Below, piece by piece: positions 36,683 through 45,829 of a DNA stretch of 64,000 bases. This DNA is from Paenibacillus foliorum. Its GTDB lineage: Bacteria > Bacillota > Bacilli > Paenibacillales > NBRC-103111. Where the stretch lies: the NCBI RefSeq assembly GCF_013141765.1, contig NZ_WHOD01000003.1, forward strand, positions 62,001-126,000, in the 5' to 3' direction. Each line of letters begins with the position of its first letter. The first letter of the stretch is position 1. Position numbers and translations under genes: made by a program. The notes below the pieces were generated by a model. It was not told the DNA's origin. It saw nothing but the letters and a program-made list of their open reading frames with translations, and ran no database searches.

Positions 36683-38273
36683 TGACGAACCTATTGTTTC
36701 CCGTGGGCTGCGCGCCCTTGTTCGTTGGGAGGACCACGGCTTTGAATGGCTTCCTCCCGCCGAGAACGGAGAGGAAGCATTGGAGCTCATGCAGCACAAT
36801 TTGCCCGATATGATTCTGCTCGATTGTAAAATGCCGCATATGAATGGCATCGAGCTATTGACTGAAGTCAATCGAAGAAAATGGCCTGTTAAATCGATCT
36901 TCCTGAGCGGTCATAATGAGTTTCAATACGCTCAACAGGCGATCCAGCTGGGTGCATCCGATTATTTGTTGAAGCCTCCGAATATGGATGAGCTGCTGAA
37001 CGTAGTACTCCGCGTGAAGAAAGAACGAGAGGATGAACAAAGGCTGGGCCAGCAGCTGAAGGAGAACCTGCCTCTCATTCGTGACCGCTTCTTGAGGGGA
37101 TTGCTGGAAGGCGCCCGAATGAACAAGGCCATTTTCGAGGAAAAAACTAGCTATTTGAAGCTCCCTATCGTCCAAGCTCCTTTCGTGCTCGGGATTATTC
37201 AGGTGGAGGAGGATCCAGAGCATGCAAAGCTCTACAGCTATGAAGATCAGCAGCTTATCAACTTCGCTATTCTGAATATCGCTGAAGAAACCCTTAACCG
37301 ATGGGAGAAGAAATGCTTGTTTCATGAATCCGGTCTGCGGTTTGTTTTTATCGGCAATATTCAGCGGGAAGAAGAAGCAGCCCTGCTTCGCGGGGATTTT
37401 ACACAGCTAATTGAGAACCTGAGGCTAACCTTAAAGTATCATGCCACAATTGGCCTTTCTCCCCTAAATGAAGATATGCTGCATGACGGAAAAAGAGCTT
37501 TCAATCAGGCGAAAACAGCTCTGGAATACAGATACTACACAGGTCCAAATGAGGTTATTGCGCTTGAAGATCTGGAGTGGGAGCGGGATGCCGACGCTCA
37601 TTCATCTAAGCCTAAGGAGGCTGCTGCACCTTTTGAAGATGAACGGCTGTTCATGGCTCTGAAGGTAGGCAATGTAAGCGAACTGATTCAATGGATCAAT
37701 AATTTCTTGATCTATCTCAAAGAAACGGACTTTCCTGTGCAGACCACCAAAACCTTAAGCCTGCAGTCCATGATCTCTGCATCCCTGGTGCTGACAGGGC
37801 TGCATCCCAAGCTGCAGATGGATCAGCTGCTGACAACCGAGGATATTCAAGCCATTATGACAGTTACCAGTCTGGATGAGCTTGGTTTACTGCTAAGGTT
37901 TTTTTTGGAAAAGCTTATCCACACCACCATTGAGCTCAGAAAAACGGGGAAAAATATCGTAGTCGAACATGCTAAACAATATATCGAAGGACATTTCCAC
38001 GAGAATATTACATTGGACTCGATAGCTAAGACTGTGTATGTGTCTCCCGTCTATTTAAGCTTTCTATTCAAGCAGGTGGAAGCCATTAATTTAACCGAAT
38101 ACTTAACAGAGGTTCGCTTGGAAGCGGCTAAGAAGCTGTTAACCTCCTCCTCCTTGAGGACCTACGAGATTGCGAACCAAGTGGGTTATCAGGATGAGAA
38201 ATATTTCAGCCGAATATTTAAAAAGAAGCTAGGGCTTTCTCCCACAGAATATCGGAATCAAGGGGGGCAGTAG
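36663..38273 (+). CDS. YesN-type response regulator with AraC domain
   Basis: 536 residues. Receiver with phospho-acceptor Asp in ILLDCKMPHMNG and K in YLLKPPN; long linker; C-terminal AraC domain (ITLDSIAKTVYVSPVYLSFL and IANQVGYQDEKYFSRIFKKK). ATG preceded by TGGAGG inside the kinase gene. Likely activates the divergent importer/lyase operon. Confidence 0.94.
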   Translation: MKIMVIDDEPIVSRGLRALVRWEDHGFEWLPPAENGEEALELMQHNLPDMILLDCKMPHMNGIELLTEVNRRKWPVKSIFLSGHNEFQYAQQAIQLGASDYLLKPPNMDELLNVVLRVKKEREDEQRLGQQLKENLPLIRDRFLRGLLEGARMNKAIFEEKTSYLKLPIVQAPFVLGIIQVEEDPEHAKLYSYEDQQLINFAILNIAEETLNRWEKKCLFHESGLRFVFIGNIQREEEAALLRGDFTQLIENLRLTLKYHATIGLSPLNEDMLHDGKRAFNQAKTALEYRYYTGPNEVIALEDLEWERDADAHSSKPKEAAAPFEDERLFMALKVGNVSELIQWINNFLIYLKETDFPVQTTKTLSLQSMISASLVLTGLHPKLQMDQLLTTEDIQAIMTVTSLDELGLLLRFFLEKLIHTTIELRKTGKNIVVEHAKQYIEGHFHENITLDSIAKTVYVSPVYLSFLFKQVEAINLTEYLTEVRLEAAKKLLTSSSLRTYEIANQVGYQDEKYFSRIFKKKLGLSPTEYRNQGGQ

Positions 38274-38316
38274 CCCAGCACAGCTGATTCAGTGATCATA
38301 CACGATGCCCAACAAA

Positions 38317-38351
38317 GCCGCACAAAAAGTAAATCATAACTTTTGTGCGGC
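38317..38351 (+). terminator. Terminator-like hairpin after the YesN gene
   Basis: GCCGCACAAAAAGT ... ACTTTTGTGCGGC, 13-bp stem followed by CTGCTTCTGTTT. Confidence 0.6.
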
Positions 38352-38436
38352 CTGCTTCTGTTTCAAGACACCTTAACCGAAAAAACACTGTATGTTTATG
38401 GAATATATGGAACATAATAACCAAAAACATAGGGTG

Positions 38437-39102
38437 GTGTGTAGTTTGTGTAAATCTATTAGTATGCTTGCCGATGTATCGCAAGTTACCGAGCAATTCA
38501 AAATTGACAATGTATTAGCCTATTTATCCAACCGTTATGAAATCAGTCCTACTCAATCCGTTTCTGCCATTGTAGTTCGCGATAACTCTCGTCAGCTGGA
38601 TGAGTTTCGCTGGGGGCTCATGCCCTTCTGGGGGAAAAATTCCGTCTGTATGGACAGCCGATCCATCACAGATAAGAAGATTTACAAGCTCATTCTTAAG
38701 AAACAGCGGTGTGTCATTCCATGCAGCGGTTTTTATGTAACGAAAACAGAGAAAAAGGAAACCCAGTGGATCAAATTTACTATGAATACAGGTACTTTCG
38801 GAATTGCAGGCTTATATGATGTTTGGCGTTCTTCCTTCGATGGCGAGGAGCTGCGTACCTGCACGATGCTGATGACCGAAGCTAACTCTCTTGTAGCTCC
38901 ATATCAAGAGCAGATGCCTTCTATACTGGAGCCGGATGAAGTAGACCAATGGCTGCAGCCGGAGTCGAAGAACCCCTTCACTCTAAGCAAGCTGCTTCGC
39001 CCTATGGACAGCTTAAGGATGAGAGCTTACACACTCGCTTCAGCGGAGGATAAATACGAAGCGCCATCCGACTTCGATTATCCTCATCCCGAGCTGGTAT
39101 AA
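38437..39102 (+). CDS. SRAP/YedK-like protein with altered active site
   Basis: About 222 residues. SRAP (HMCES/YedK) proteins shield abasic sites using the N-terminal Cys2 exposed after Met removal. ATG 38392 has no ribosome site; a GTG at 38437 gives M-C-S-L-C-K and so restores Cys2, and is chosen although its ribosome site (AGGG) is close. The fold is clear from FRWGLMPFWGK, RCVIPCSGFY, MLMTEANSLVAP and MPSILEPDEVDQWL. However the usual Asn of INAR is Asp (MDSR), the Glu of GFYEW is Val (GFYVTK) and the His before RMP is replaced (YQEQMP). It may bind DNA without normal catalysis. Confidence 0.8.
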   Translation: MCSLCKSISMLADVSQVTEQFKIDNVLAYLSNRYEISPTQSVSAIVVRDNSRQLDEFRWGLMPFWGKNSVCMDSRSITDKKIYKLILKKQRCVIPCSGFYVTKTEKKETQWIKFTMNTGTFGIAGLYDVWRSSFDGEELRTCTMLMTEANSLVAPYQEQMPSILEPDEVDQWLQPESKNPFTLSKLLRPMDSLRMRAYTLASAEDKYEAPSDFDYPHPELV

Positions 39103-39200
39103 GCTAAAGGCTAACCAACAGGATTTTTATGGCAAAGCACCAGTGATATCGAATGAGACGGCCATGTCCATGTACCCTTCCCTTAATAATCCATAGAATT

Positions 39201-39242
39201 AAAAAAAAGTGCTCACTTGACCCACAAGTTGAGCACATTTTT
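39201..39242. terminator. Two-way terminator between convergent genes
   Basis: AAAAAAAA-GTGCTCAcTTG-accca-CAAgTTGAGCAC-ATTTTT. Serves the SRAP gene on plus and the phosphoesterase on minus. Confidence 0.88.
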
Positions 39243-39245
39243 CGT

Positions 39246-40292
39246 TTATACAAGCGGAACCGACCAGCTTGCCTTGTCGATCCAGCTCCGATCGGAAAAT
39301 TCGCGGCCGCGCACGACGACTTCCTTGCTATAGACCTGCACGTACATTCCCTGGGCAGAGTTGTTATCCTGAGTATTGCGTGTTTTCCCAACCGAAGCGT
39401 TATTAAACCAATGAAACGAATTTTGTGTATTATAGTGATCCTCTCCAATGAAGCTGCGGTGCGTATGGCCGGAGAGGACGAATACGTTCCGGTAGGGCTT
39501 GAGAATAGCCCGGAAATCTTTGGCTCTTACGAGTGAGTGTGACCCACCATCATTACCTGGGGCTGGTAGCGGCTGATGTATGAACACAAGCGCTGTCTTC
39601 CCATCCTCGTGCTGCTTCATCGTTTTTTCAAACCAAGCCATTTGCTCATCCGAATACCAAGCTCCCTCCCCATATTCCGGCTTATCGCCGACATACGCTT
39701 CCTGAGAAAGCAGAATTAAATGAACATCCCCCACCCACAAGTCCAAATACGGCTTCTCCTTATATCCAAAAAACTTCATAAACCGTTCCCGCGCCATACT
39801 ATCTGTTTTGCCATTCGGCATCGTTTCCTTAGCGAAGTCACCCTTCTTATCAAGCCATATATCATAATAATCATGATTGCCCATATTTGCGTAGATCGGC
39901 GGTAATCTATACTTATTTAGTATAGAGCGCAGCAACTTGTAGTCGGTGTCTCTGCCAATGTCAGTTAAGTCCCCGCCCAATATAATCATATCGACTGGAG
40001 ATTCAAAATCACTAACATCCTTTAGTGCAAAATGCAGCTTATCTGTCATCATGGAAATTCCATCCGAGATATGCAGATCGCTTAACAGGAAAAAAGAGAA
40101 CAACAGCTCATTAGCGGTATCTTCAGATAAAGCGGAGGTTGGAGGCTGCTCGTTCGCCTTTGTTGGCTTTACATCTTCTAATGCATCTATCTGATTGTCG
40201 TTTTTTAAGGCATGCGCCAGAAAGGCACCGCCACCTGAGAGTACAGCAATAAATGCGACCATCTTTTTAATAAAATGTCTTCTGGATAACAT
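39246..40292 (-). CDS. Tat-exported calcineurin-like metallophosphoesterase
   Basis: 348 residues. Twin-arginine signal SRRHFIKK at residues 3-10 followed by a hydrophobic stretch and AHA, so it is exported folded. Metallophosphoesterase motifs in order: LLSDLHISDG (D-x-H), LGGDLTDIG (GD), ANMGNHDYYD (GNHD), VFIHQPL (H) and LSGHTHR (GHxH). Binds two metal ions. Acts outside the membrane on a phosphoester not identified here. Single-gene unit. Confidence 0.9.
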   Translation of the reverse strand: MLSRRHFIKKMVAFIAVLSGGGAFLAHALKNDNQIDALEDVKPTKANEQPPTSALSEDTANELLFSFFLLSDLHISDGISMMTDKLHFALKDVSDFESPVDMIILGGDLTDIGRDTDYKLLRSILNKYRLPPIYANMGNHDYYDIWLDKKGDFAKETMPNGKTDSMARERFMKFFGYKEKPYLDLWVGDVHLILLSQEAYVGDKPEYGEGAWYSDEQMAWFEKTMKQHEDGKTALVFIHQPLPAPGNDGGSHSLVRAKDFRAILKPYRNVFVLSGHTHRSFIGEDHYNTQNSFHWFNNASVGKTRNTQDNNSAQGMYVQVYSKEVVVRGREFSDRSWIDKASWSVPLV

Positions 40293-40587
40293 GGTAAAAC
40301 CAACCCCCGCCCCTATATAAACCTGCTTAACTAAACTATTTCTTATTTACTAATGATAAACGAAAGATGCGTAAACATGAACAGTTTTTTGACTGGAAAA
40401 TAAAGATTGGCTCATCTCTTCTACAAATAGGCTTAAGCCTAACTGAAATTGATATTTTATTATTAATTCCTTAACCCTATTCTCCATTAATCTCCAAAAA
40501 CAGTGGTTTCAGACACTGGTATTTCGACAGACTTCACCTTGCAGTTGAAGTAAACTATTGGGGTACATACTTCAGGAGGTGCATGGT

Positions 40588-40881
40588 TTGATTAACAACG
40601 TAATTAAAACTAAAGCGATGGGGTTCATTAATCAAGAGATTGAAAGGTTGCTTACAGAATTAGAAAGGGGACTTATCAGCAAGGATGAAGCGATTGGCGG
40701 CTTAAATACCGTATATAATATCGCCTCTGGCATAGAGGATGTTAAGTATATGCAAACCATTTGCAAAATAATCGCCTATATTAGGTCCAAAAATTATTAC
40801 TTTAAAATAAAAAGCATGTATTCGAAAAATTATTTTGATGGAACGCACGAACCGAGCCTGCCTGCTCTATCTGCTTTATAA
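40588..40881 (+). CDS. Small hypothetical protein
   Basis: About 97 residues (MINNVIKTKAMGFINQEIER..). TTG at 40588 lies 9 bases after a perfect AGGAGGTG site and is chosen over the frame opening at 40558. Amphipathic, helix-rich first half; basic tyrosine-rich middle (SKNYYFKIKSMYSKNYF). No family recognised. Strong terminator follows. Confidence 0.6.
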   Translation: MINNVIKTKAMGFINQEIERLLTELERGLISKDEAIGGLNTVYNIASGIEDVKYMQTICKIIAYIRSKNYYFKIKSMYSKNYFDGTHEPSLPALSAL

Positions 40882-40940
40882 GCAAGCCAGAGTAAAAGCA
40901 GTAAAATATGCCATAGCTTATTACTTTATATTCAACGCGC

Positions 40941-40989
40941 AAAAAAGCTAAGTCAGTTCCGCATAGCGGATGTCTGACTTAGCTTTTTT
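40941..40989. terminator. Strong two-way terminator
   Basis: AAAAAAGCTAAGTCAG ... CTGACTTAGCTTTTTT with an inner TCCGC/GCGGA stem, between convergent genes. Confidence 0.93.
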
Positions 40990-40997
40990 CCTGCCTC

Positions 40998-43490
40998 TTA
41001 TTGTGAGTACATTTTCCACACCCACTCGCTATCATTCACAAATTTCTTCTTTACCCGCGCCAGCAGCATCACATCCTGCTTCTCTGTGCTGGCCTCCATT
41101 ACCCTCTGCTGCCAAGTTACCAGCATTTGAAGTCTTTTACTCCCAATGTTTATGTAATCTATTGCTTTTCCTTCATCCGCTGAAATGAATACATAGACCC
41201 AATCCCCTTCTGCCAGAGTGCCGTGATACGATGTGCCGCGATGGTCTTCAAGCCACTTGCTAACAGTCGAAGAGAGACGACTGTCACCAAGCTGCAGATG
41301 CTCATAGTGAACTGCGTATGTGGGCTCATACGGTTCATACAAGGAATCAGTCCGCTTGCTTTCCTTAACTGCGAGCTGCTCCAAAGCCTCCTTGGCTTTC
41401 TTCGTCTGATCTCCGTCCGGGTAGCGCAGCTCTACCTGCTCAAGCCATTGTTTATCTTGGGTATGAGCATATAACAGCAGCAGCGCATCGTCCGCGAGTT
41501 CAGACTCAGGAAAGCTATCGATCAGCTGTTTGGCGTAATCCGCAGCCTTCTCATTCAACCGGGATATCGGCAAATAATACGATACCTCCTCCCCATAGTG
41601 CGTCAGCTTGCTATAGCTAAGTGCTAGTGAATACAGCGTCTTGGCTGCCGTCTGTTTACTAGCCTCCTGAAGATCAATGGATTCAAACTGATCGATCGCC
41701 TGTATCAAGTGATTAAACCGACCGATATAACGATCCAATGGTTCATAATAGTCCATTTCTTTAATATGACCGAACCAAAAGAAGCTTTGACGTGTCTCCC
41801 GCCATAGATGGTTGTAATACAACAGCGGCTCCTTGTAAATCATCGCCGCCAAAGCATACTGCCGATCCGATTTCTCAACGCCTACCGCTTGCTCGGCCTC
41901 TTCCGCCAGCTTAGCAGCACGCTCCGTCAATTGAAGCTGGGCGCTAATTCGTTCCCAGAAGGGATATCGCTCCTCCGGATAAATTACCTCCGCTTTATCT
42001 GCTCGATTAACGGCGAAAGCCTCCGCAAAAATATCTTTTCCTCCATATGTATGGATAAAAGCATGCAGCGAAAGCGAAGCTTCCCGATACTTCCTCGCTC
42101 GGATGTATTCAACCGCCTGCGAATAGTCAATCCACGGCTTCATCCAAGACGGAAGCCGGTCCGTATCGACAGCCACAAGAGCATCTGGAGACATTTCTAC
42201 ATCAAGTACAAAGAGCAGCATCCCTCTTGCATCGTAATTAAGATCCCGATCCCCTAAATGAACAGCTTCATTCAGCCAATAAAGCGCATTTCCACCATCT
42301 CCCGCCAGCTGATAACAGCGTGCCAGACGATAAGCAGCATCATCAGCCGCCGGATGCTTGGGGTACTGCTTCAGAAACTCAAGCCACTGAGCGGCAGCTT
42401 GCACAGGCTGTGCATAATCATTTCCGTCTGAGCTGTACCACTGCTCATCCAGACCATAGAAGTAGGGTTTCCCGCGAATCATTTCGTAGAGTTGAATCCC
42501 CGCAGCTAGCTCTCCGGCAGGGTACATGTCCGCCAGCACCTTCTCCACTCTTCCGTTCAAGGGTTGCGTGAAACCGCCGCTAGTCCCGCTCTGGTAAAGC
42601 CGTTCCGCTGCAGCCCGGTCGCCATGATGAAGCACAAGCTGCTGATCGATCAATTGCTCAACAGACACATCTTCAGTTGCAGCTGCCAGCTGCTTCAACC
42701 ACTCTGCGGTCTCAGCATCATAGACTGGGATACTAACCACGGAATTAAGCACCGATAGCCTCTGAGTCGGTGTAAGCTCGTGCTTATCGTAAATATGTAT
42801 CAATTGGGCCCAGCTCTGGGCATAAACCATATAATCGATAATTCCGTCGTATGGTGGCTGGCCCTTATAAAAATTCAACCACGACATAAGCTGGCTATCG
42901 TCAAGCCAGCCCTTGTACTTCATTAGTCCCAGCAGCACTTGAGCACCACGACGATCCGCCAAACCTAGCCTCTGTTGCAGCATATCCCTCTGATCGTCCT
43001 GCAAAGCCTCTTGAACGAAACGAACATAAAGTTCGTTTTCATACATTTCTATCGGATAGTCCTGGGTCCAATCCAGAAGCGCATTCAGCAGCTGAGGGTC
43101 TTTCCAAGACAGCGATGCTTCAGCCCAGAACCTCCAATCAGACGACAAACGGGTAGGCTGCTCTAATCGATTAGTTTCCGCTCCTAACGGCTTCAAGGAT
43201 AATTGCTTTAGAACGAGGGGGATTAGCTGTTCTTTTCCCGCTGCTAATTGTTCCAGAAGATCAGAAGGAATGGAATGATTGCTCTCGTATGCCTGCTTTG
43301 CCTCATTTACAGTTCGAGCTAATTGTTGCGACCCATTGGAAGCCTCGGTTATTTCCATCCCATAAGCACGTTCACTCAGATGAACTGCATCAGTCCAGGA
43401 AATAACGGAAACCGCTGCTGCGACCGTTACCGTCCATATCCACAAGCGGGGAGCTATCTTTATTTTCTTTATGTTCTTCATGTTTTTCAT
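40998..43490 (-). CDS. Large secreted or membrane-anchored TPR-like protein
   Basis: About 830 residues. Basic start (MKNMKNIKKIKIAPRLW) with one hydrophobic segment to about residue 37, then an outside domain rich in helix pairs of the TPR/Sel1 kind (for example HPAADDAAYRLARCYQLAGD, AKTLYSLALSYSKLTHYGEE). A short C-terminal beta part (GDWVYVFISADEGKAI) follows. Start: ATG 43490 after AAGGTG rather than GTG 43499. Not recognised as a known family; possibly an envelope scaffold. Confidence 0.7.
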   Translation of the reverse strand: MKNMKNIKKIKIAPRLWIWTVTVAAAVSVISWTDAVHLSERAYGMEITEASNGSQQLARTVNEAKQAYESNHSIPSDLLEQLAAGKEQLIPLVLKQLSLKPLGAETNRLEQPTRLSSDWRFWAEASLSWKDPQLLNALLDWTQDYPIEMYENELYVRFVQEALQDDQRDMLQQRLGLADRRGAQVLLGLMKYKGWLDDSQLMSWLNFYKGQPPYDGIIDYMVYAQSWAQLIHIYDKHELTPTQRLSVLNSVVSIPVYDAETAEWLKQLAAATEDVSVEQLIDQQLVLHHGDRAAAERLYQSGTSGGFTQPLNGRVEKVLADMYPAGELAAGIQLYEMIRGKPYFYGLDEQWYSSDGNDYAQPVQAAAQWLEFLKQYPKHPAADDAAYRLARCYQLAGDGGNALYWLNEAVHLGDRDLNYDARGMLLFVLDVEMSPDALVAVDTDRLPSWMKPWIDYSQAVEYIRARKYREASLSLHAFIHTYGGKDIFAEAFAVNRADKAEVIYPEERYPFWERISAQLQLTERAAKLAEEAEQAVGVEKSDRQYALAAMIYKEPLLYYNHLWRETRQSFFWFGHIKEMDYYEPLDRYIGRFNHLIQAIDQFESIDLQEASKQTAAKTLYSLALSYSKLTHYGEEVSYYLPISRLNEKAADYAKQLIDSFPESELADDALLLLYAHTQDKQWLEQVELRYPDGDQTKKAKEALEQLAVKESKRTDSLYEPYEPTYAVHYEHLQLGDSRLSSTVSKWLEDHRGTSYHGTLAEGDWVYVFISADEGKAIDYINIGSKRLQMLVTWQQRVMEASTEKQDVMLLARVKKKFVNDSEWVWKMYSQ

Positions 43491-43568
43491 GTTCTTCACC
43501 TTCTCATCTTCATTTCCAATTCCATATTGAATAAGACGATGAGCGGCTGGTAAAAGTTTCTATTAGTC

Positions 43569-44309
43569 CTACAACGTTTGGCCATTGTCTACAGTAATGA
43601 TCTGACCAGTCATCGATTCTTGCTCCAAAACCGAGCAGATAAGCTTAGCAATATCATCGGGAGTCGAAATACGCTGAAGCAGCAGATTATCGGTTAACCG
43701 ATTCATTTGATCTTCCTTCCCTTCCCACCATCTTGTCGCTACAGCTCCAGGCGCAACGCTGCAAACCCTGATCTCCGGCGCCAAAGCACGTGCCAACGAT
43801 TTTGTAAGACCATGCACGGCCGCTTTGGATACAGCATAAGGAAGTGAGGAGCCTGACCCTGATAACCCAGCTATGCTGCCGACGTTGACAATGGCCCCTT
43901 GCTTATTCTTCTTCATCCAGGGAGCAACGGCTCGGGCACAGTAAAACATACCTTTGACATTAACAGCATAAAGCTCATCCCATACCTCATCCGTTGCTGC
44001 TTCCAGGTCGTCAAGTGGAATGTGCCGGGTGATGCTGGCATTATTCACAAGCAGATCAATTGGCCCGAATTGTTCTACTATTCTATGGACCATTTCCTTC
44101 ACTTCACTATCCTGAGACACATCGGCTCTTATGGCAAATGCACTTCCGCCCTCGTTAATGATCCATTCCACCGTTTCGTCGGCATCGGTCTTGGAGCGTG
44201 AATAGTTCACTGCAACGGCTGCGCCCCGTTTAGCTAGTGCGATACATGTTGCTCTGCCAATCCCTGTCCCGCCGCCAGTGACGAGAGCCACTTTATTTTT
44301 TAGATCCAT
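43569..44309 (-). CDS. Short-chain dehydrogenase/reductase
   Basis: About 246 residues, Rossmann fold. Cofactor motif TGGGTGIGRA near the N-terminus, NNAS loop, catalytic Ser in NVGSIAG and Y-x3-K in PYAVSKAAV. The basic residues after strand 2 (NYSRSKTD) suggest NADP(H). Resembles FabG/glucose dehydrogenase-type SDRs. Start ATG 44309 with AAGGAG 8 bases upstream rather than GTG 44318. Divergent from the LysR gene, its probable regulator. Confidence 0.9.
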   Translation of the reverse strand: MDLKNKVALVTGGGTGIGRATCIALAKRGAAVAVNYSRSKTDADETVEWIINEGGSAFAIRADVSQDSEVKEMVHRIVEQFGPIDLLVNNASITRHIPLDDLEAATDEVWDELYAVNVKGMFYCARAVAPWMKKNKQGAIVNVGSIAGLSGSGSSLPYAVSKAAVHGLTKSLARALAPEIRVCSVAPGAVATRWWEGKEDQMNRLTDNLLLQRISTPDDIAKLICSVLEQESMTGQIITVDNGQTL

Positions 44310-44356
44310 GAGAGTCACTCCTTATCCGTTTGATACTTTTAGTTTATGTCACCATA

Positions 44357-44415
44357 TCAATTCTGTATAATTGAATAAACTAATCGATTAATTCAAAAAT
44401 ATTGAACTATAGTTC
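44357..44415. promoter_or_regulatory. Palindromes between SDR and LysR genes, candidate LysR operators
   Basis: Three inverted repeats within 60 bases: TCAATT-ctgtat-AATTGA (a T-N11-A type site), TAATCGATTA and GAACTATAGTTC. LysR regulators typically bind such sites between divergent genes. Confidence 0.55.
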
Positions 44416-44431
44416 GGAGCTGAGAGGTTAG

Positions 44432-45313
44432 ATGGATCTTAAAACATTAAAAACATTCCAAATGATAGTGACTTACGGAAGCTTTATCCGTGCTGCCGAG
44501 GAAATGAATTATGCTCAATCCACTGTTACCATGCAAATTCAAAAGCTGGAGTCTGATCTGGGCGTTCAATTGATCGAGCGCGGGAAAAAAATTCAGCTAA
44601 CAGAAGCCGGCAGACTTTTTCATGAAAGAAGCTTGCATATTGTAAAGGATTTGGAGCAACTACAAACCACGATGTCGGATATACAGCTTGGTGAAGCAGG
44701 GAATATTCGTCTAGGGGTAACGGAGCCTAACGCGAGTTTTCGATTACCTATTATTTTGGCAAGCTTTCTATCTCAGTACCCAAAAATTCGTATAGCTGTA
44801 GACATTGCTAACACCCCCGCCTTGAGTGAGCGTCTTCTTCGTGGGGAGCTTGACTTGGCTCTTTGTTCGGCACCGGAGATAGAATCGGATCTTTATTTTG
44901 AACCCTTATTTACAGAGAAATTTGTCGTTTTGATGCCTGATCAACATCCGCTGTCCTCTAAACCATATCTTCAAGCAGAGGATATTCGAGGACATCGTTT
45001 GCTCATTACAGCAGCAAGCTGTCCTTACCGTAAAAGGCTTGAGATTGTATTGCGTGAATCAGGCAAAGCCCCATTAGAGACTATGGAAATTGGCAGCATG
45101 ACCGCTTTAAAATATTATGTTCAAAGTGGTCTTGGCATCGCCCTTATTCCCGAGATTAGCTTGAATCCAGCTCCCGCAGGCACTGTGATACGGACTTTGA
45201 ACAGTAATGCCACTGACATGCCTTGCGGTATCCTCTGCAAATCTTCAGAATATCCATTGGGGCTAGCAGGCACAAAGCTCTATCAATTTCTCAAGCAAGA
45301 GCTGCTCGGATAG
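44432..45313 (+). CDS. LysR-family transcriptional regulator
   Basis: 293 residues. N-terminal winged helix-turn-helix (FIRAAEEMNYAQSTVTMQIQKLE) and a two-lobed substrate-binding domain (GNIRLGVTEPNASFRLPIIL; GLGIALIPE). Controls itself and probably the divergent SDR gene. AGAGG site 5 bases before the ATG. Confidence 0.92.
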   Translation: MDLKTLKTFQMIVTYGSFIRAAEEMNYAQSTVTMQIQKLESDLGVQLIERGKKIQLTEAGRLFHERSLHIVKDLEQLQTTMSDIQLGEAGNIRLGVTEPNASFRLPIILASFLSQYPKIRIAVDIANTPALSERLLRGELDLALCSAPEIESDLYFEPLFTEKFVVLMPDQHPLSSKPYLQAEDIRGHRLLITAASCPYRKRLEIVLRESGKAPLETMEIGSMTALKYYVQSGLGIALIPEISLNPAPAGTVIRTLNSNATDMPCGILCKSSEYPLGLAGTKLYQFLKQELLG

Positions 45314-45362
45314 CCGCATGATGGTTCTTTCGTTTCATTCGTTTTCGTATGATACCGACTGA

Positions 45363-45388
45363 AGAGGAACCTGGATCCTCTATTTTTG
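45363..45388 (+). terminator. Terminator of the LysR gene
   Basis: AGAGGA-acctgga-TCCTCT followed by ATTTTTG, about 50 bases past the stop. Confidence 0.7.
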
Positions 45389-45415
45389 TTTGCACACGTT
45401 ACCATTCGAATTGAG

Positions 45416-45491
45416 CGGAACTACGATCACTTATTCGTTAGGAAATCCTTTAAATTGGCATATTTATGACCAAATAACGCATCGTCGTTCC
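45416..45491 (-). repeat. Dispersed short TIR element, copy B
   Basis: 76 bp, inverted relative to copy A at 29633. Ends CGGAACTACGATCACTTATT and AATAACGCATCGTCGTTCC; interior unrelated to copy A. Confidence 0.6.
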
Positions 45492-45575
45492 TCTTCCCAT
45501 CCAAATAAGCTGGTTTAGGCAAATTAACGCATCGTTGTTCCTCTTCCCATCCAAATTAGCTGGTTTTAGGCAACA
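45475..45575 (+). repeat. Two tandem ~50-bp copies of one element end
   Basis: The stretch TAACGCATCGTCGTTCCTCT followed by TCCCATCCAAATAAGCTGG recurs after exactly 50 bases with three changes and one inserted base. It begins inside the right end of element copy B. Confidence 0.8.
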
Positions 45576-45699
45576 TATCGCGTTCACCCTTATAATGAGA
45601 TAGCAGCTGTGATCCCAAACAATTAATTTATAAGAGGAGCTTCCCCAAAAACTCATTTTCGTAAATTTCAGTCTCCATTTCTCCGCAATATTAAGTTGA

Positions 45700-45743
45700 A
45701 AAAGAACCTTCAACCCCACTTTGTAGCGAGTTTGAAGATCCTT
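45700..45743 (-). terminator. Terminator of a lost binding-protein gene
   Basis: Minus strand: AAG..CTTCAAAC ... GGTTGAAG..CTT followed by TTTC, about 90 bases past the stop of the binding-protein remnant. Confidence 0.55.
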
Positions 45744-45829
45744 CGATGCATACAAAGGGATTCACTCTATTACGTCGTTTCCCTTTGAGGGGCAGCTCCT
45801 CATTAGTCATCAATTTAATTCGTATACCT

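Noticed and set aside
38392..38436. ATG 38392 as the start of the SRAP-like gene
   Set aside because: No ribosome site, and it would bury the Cys that must be residue 2 in this family.
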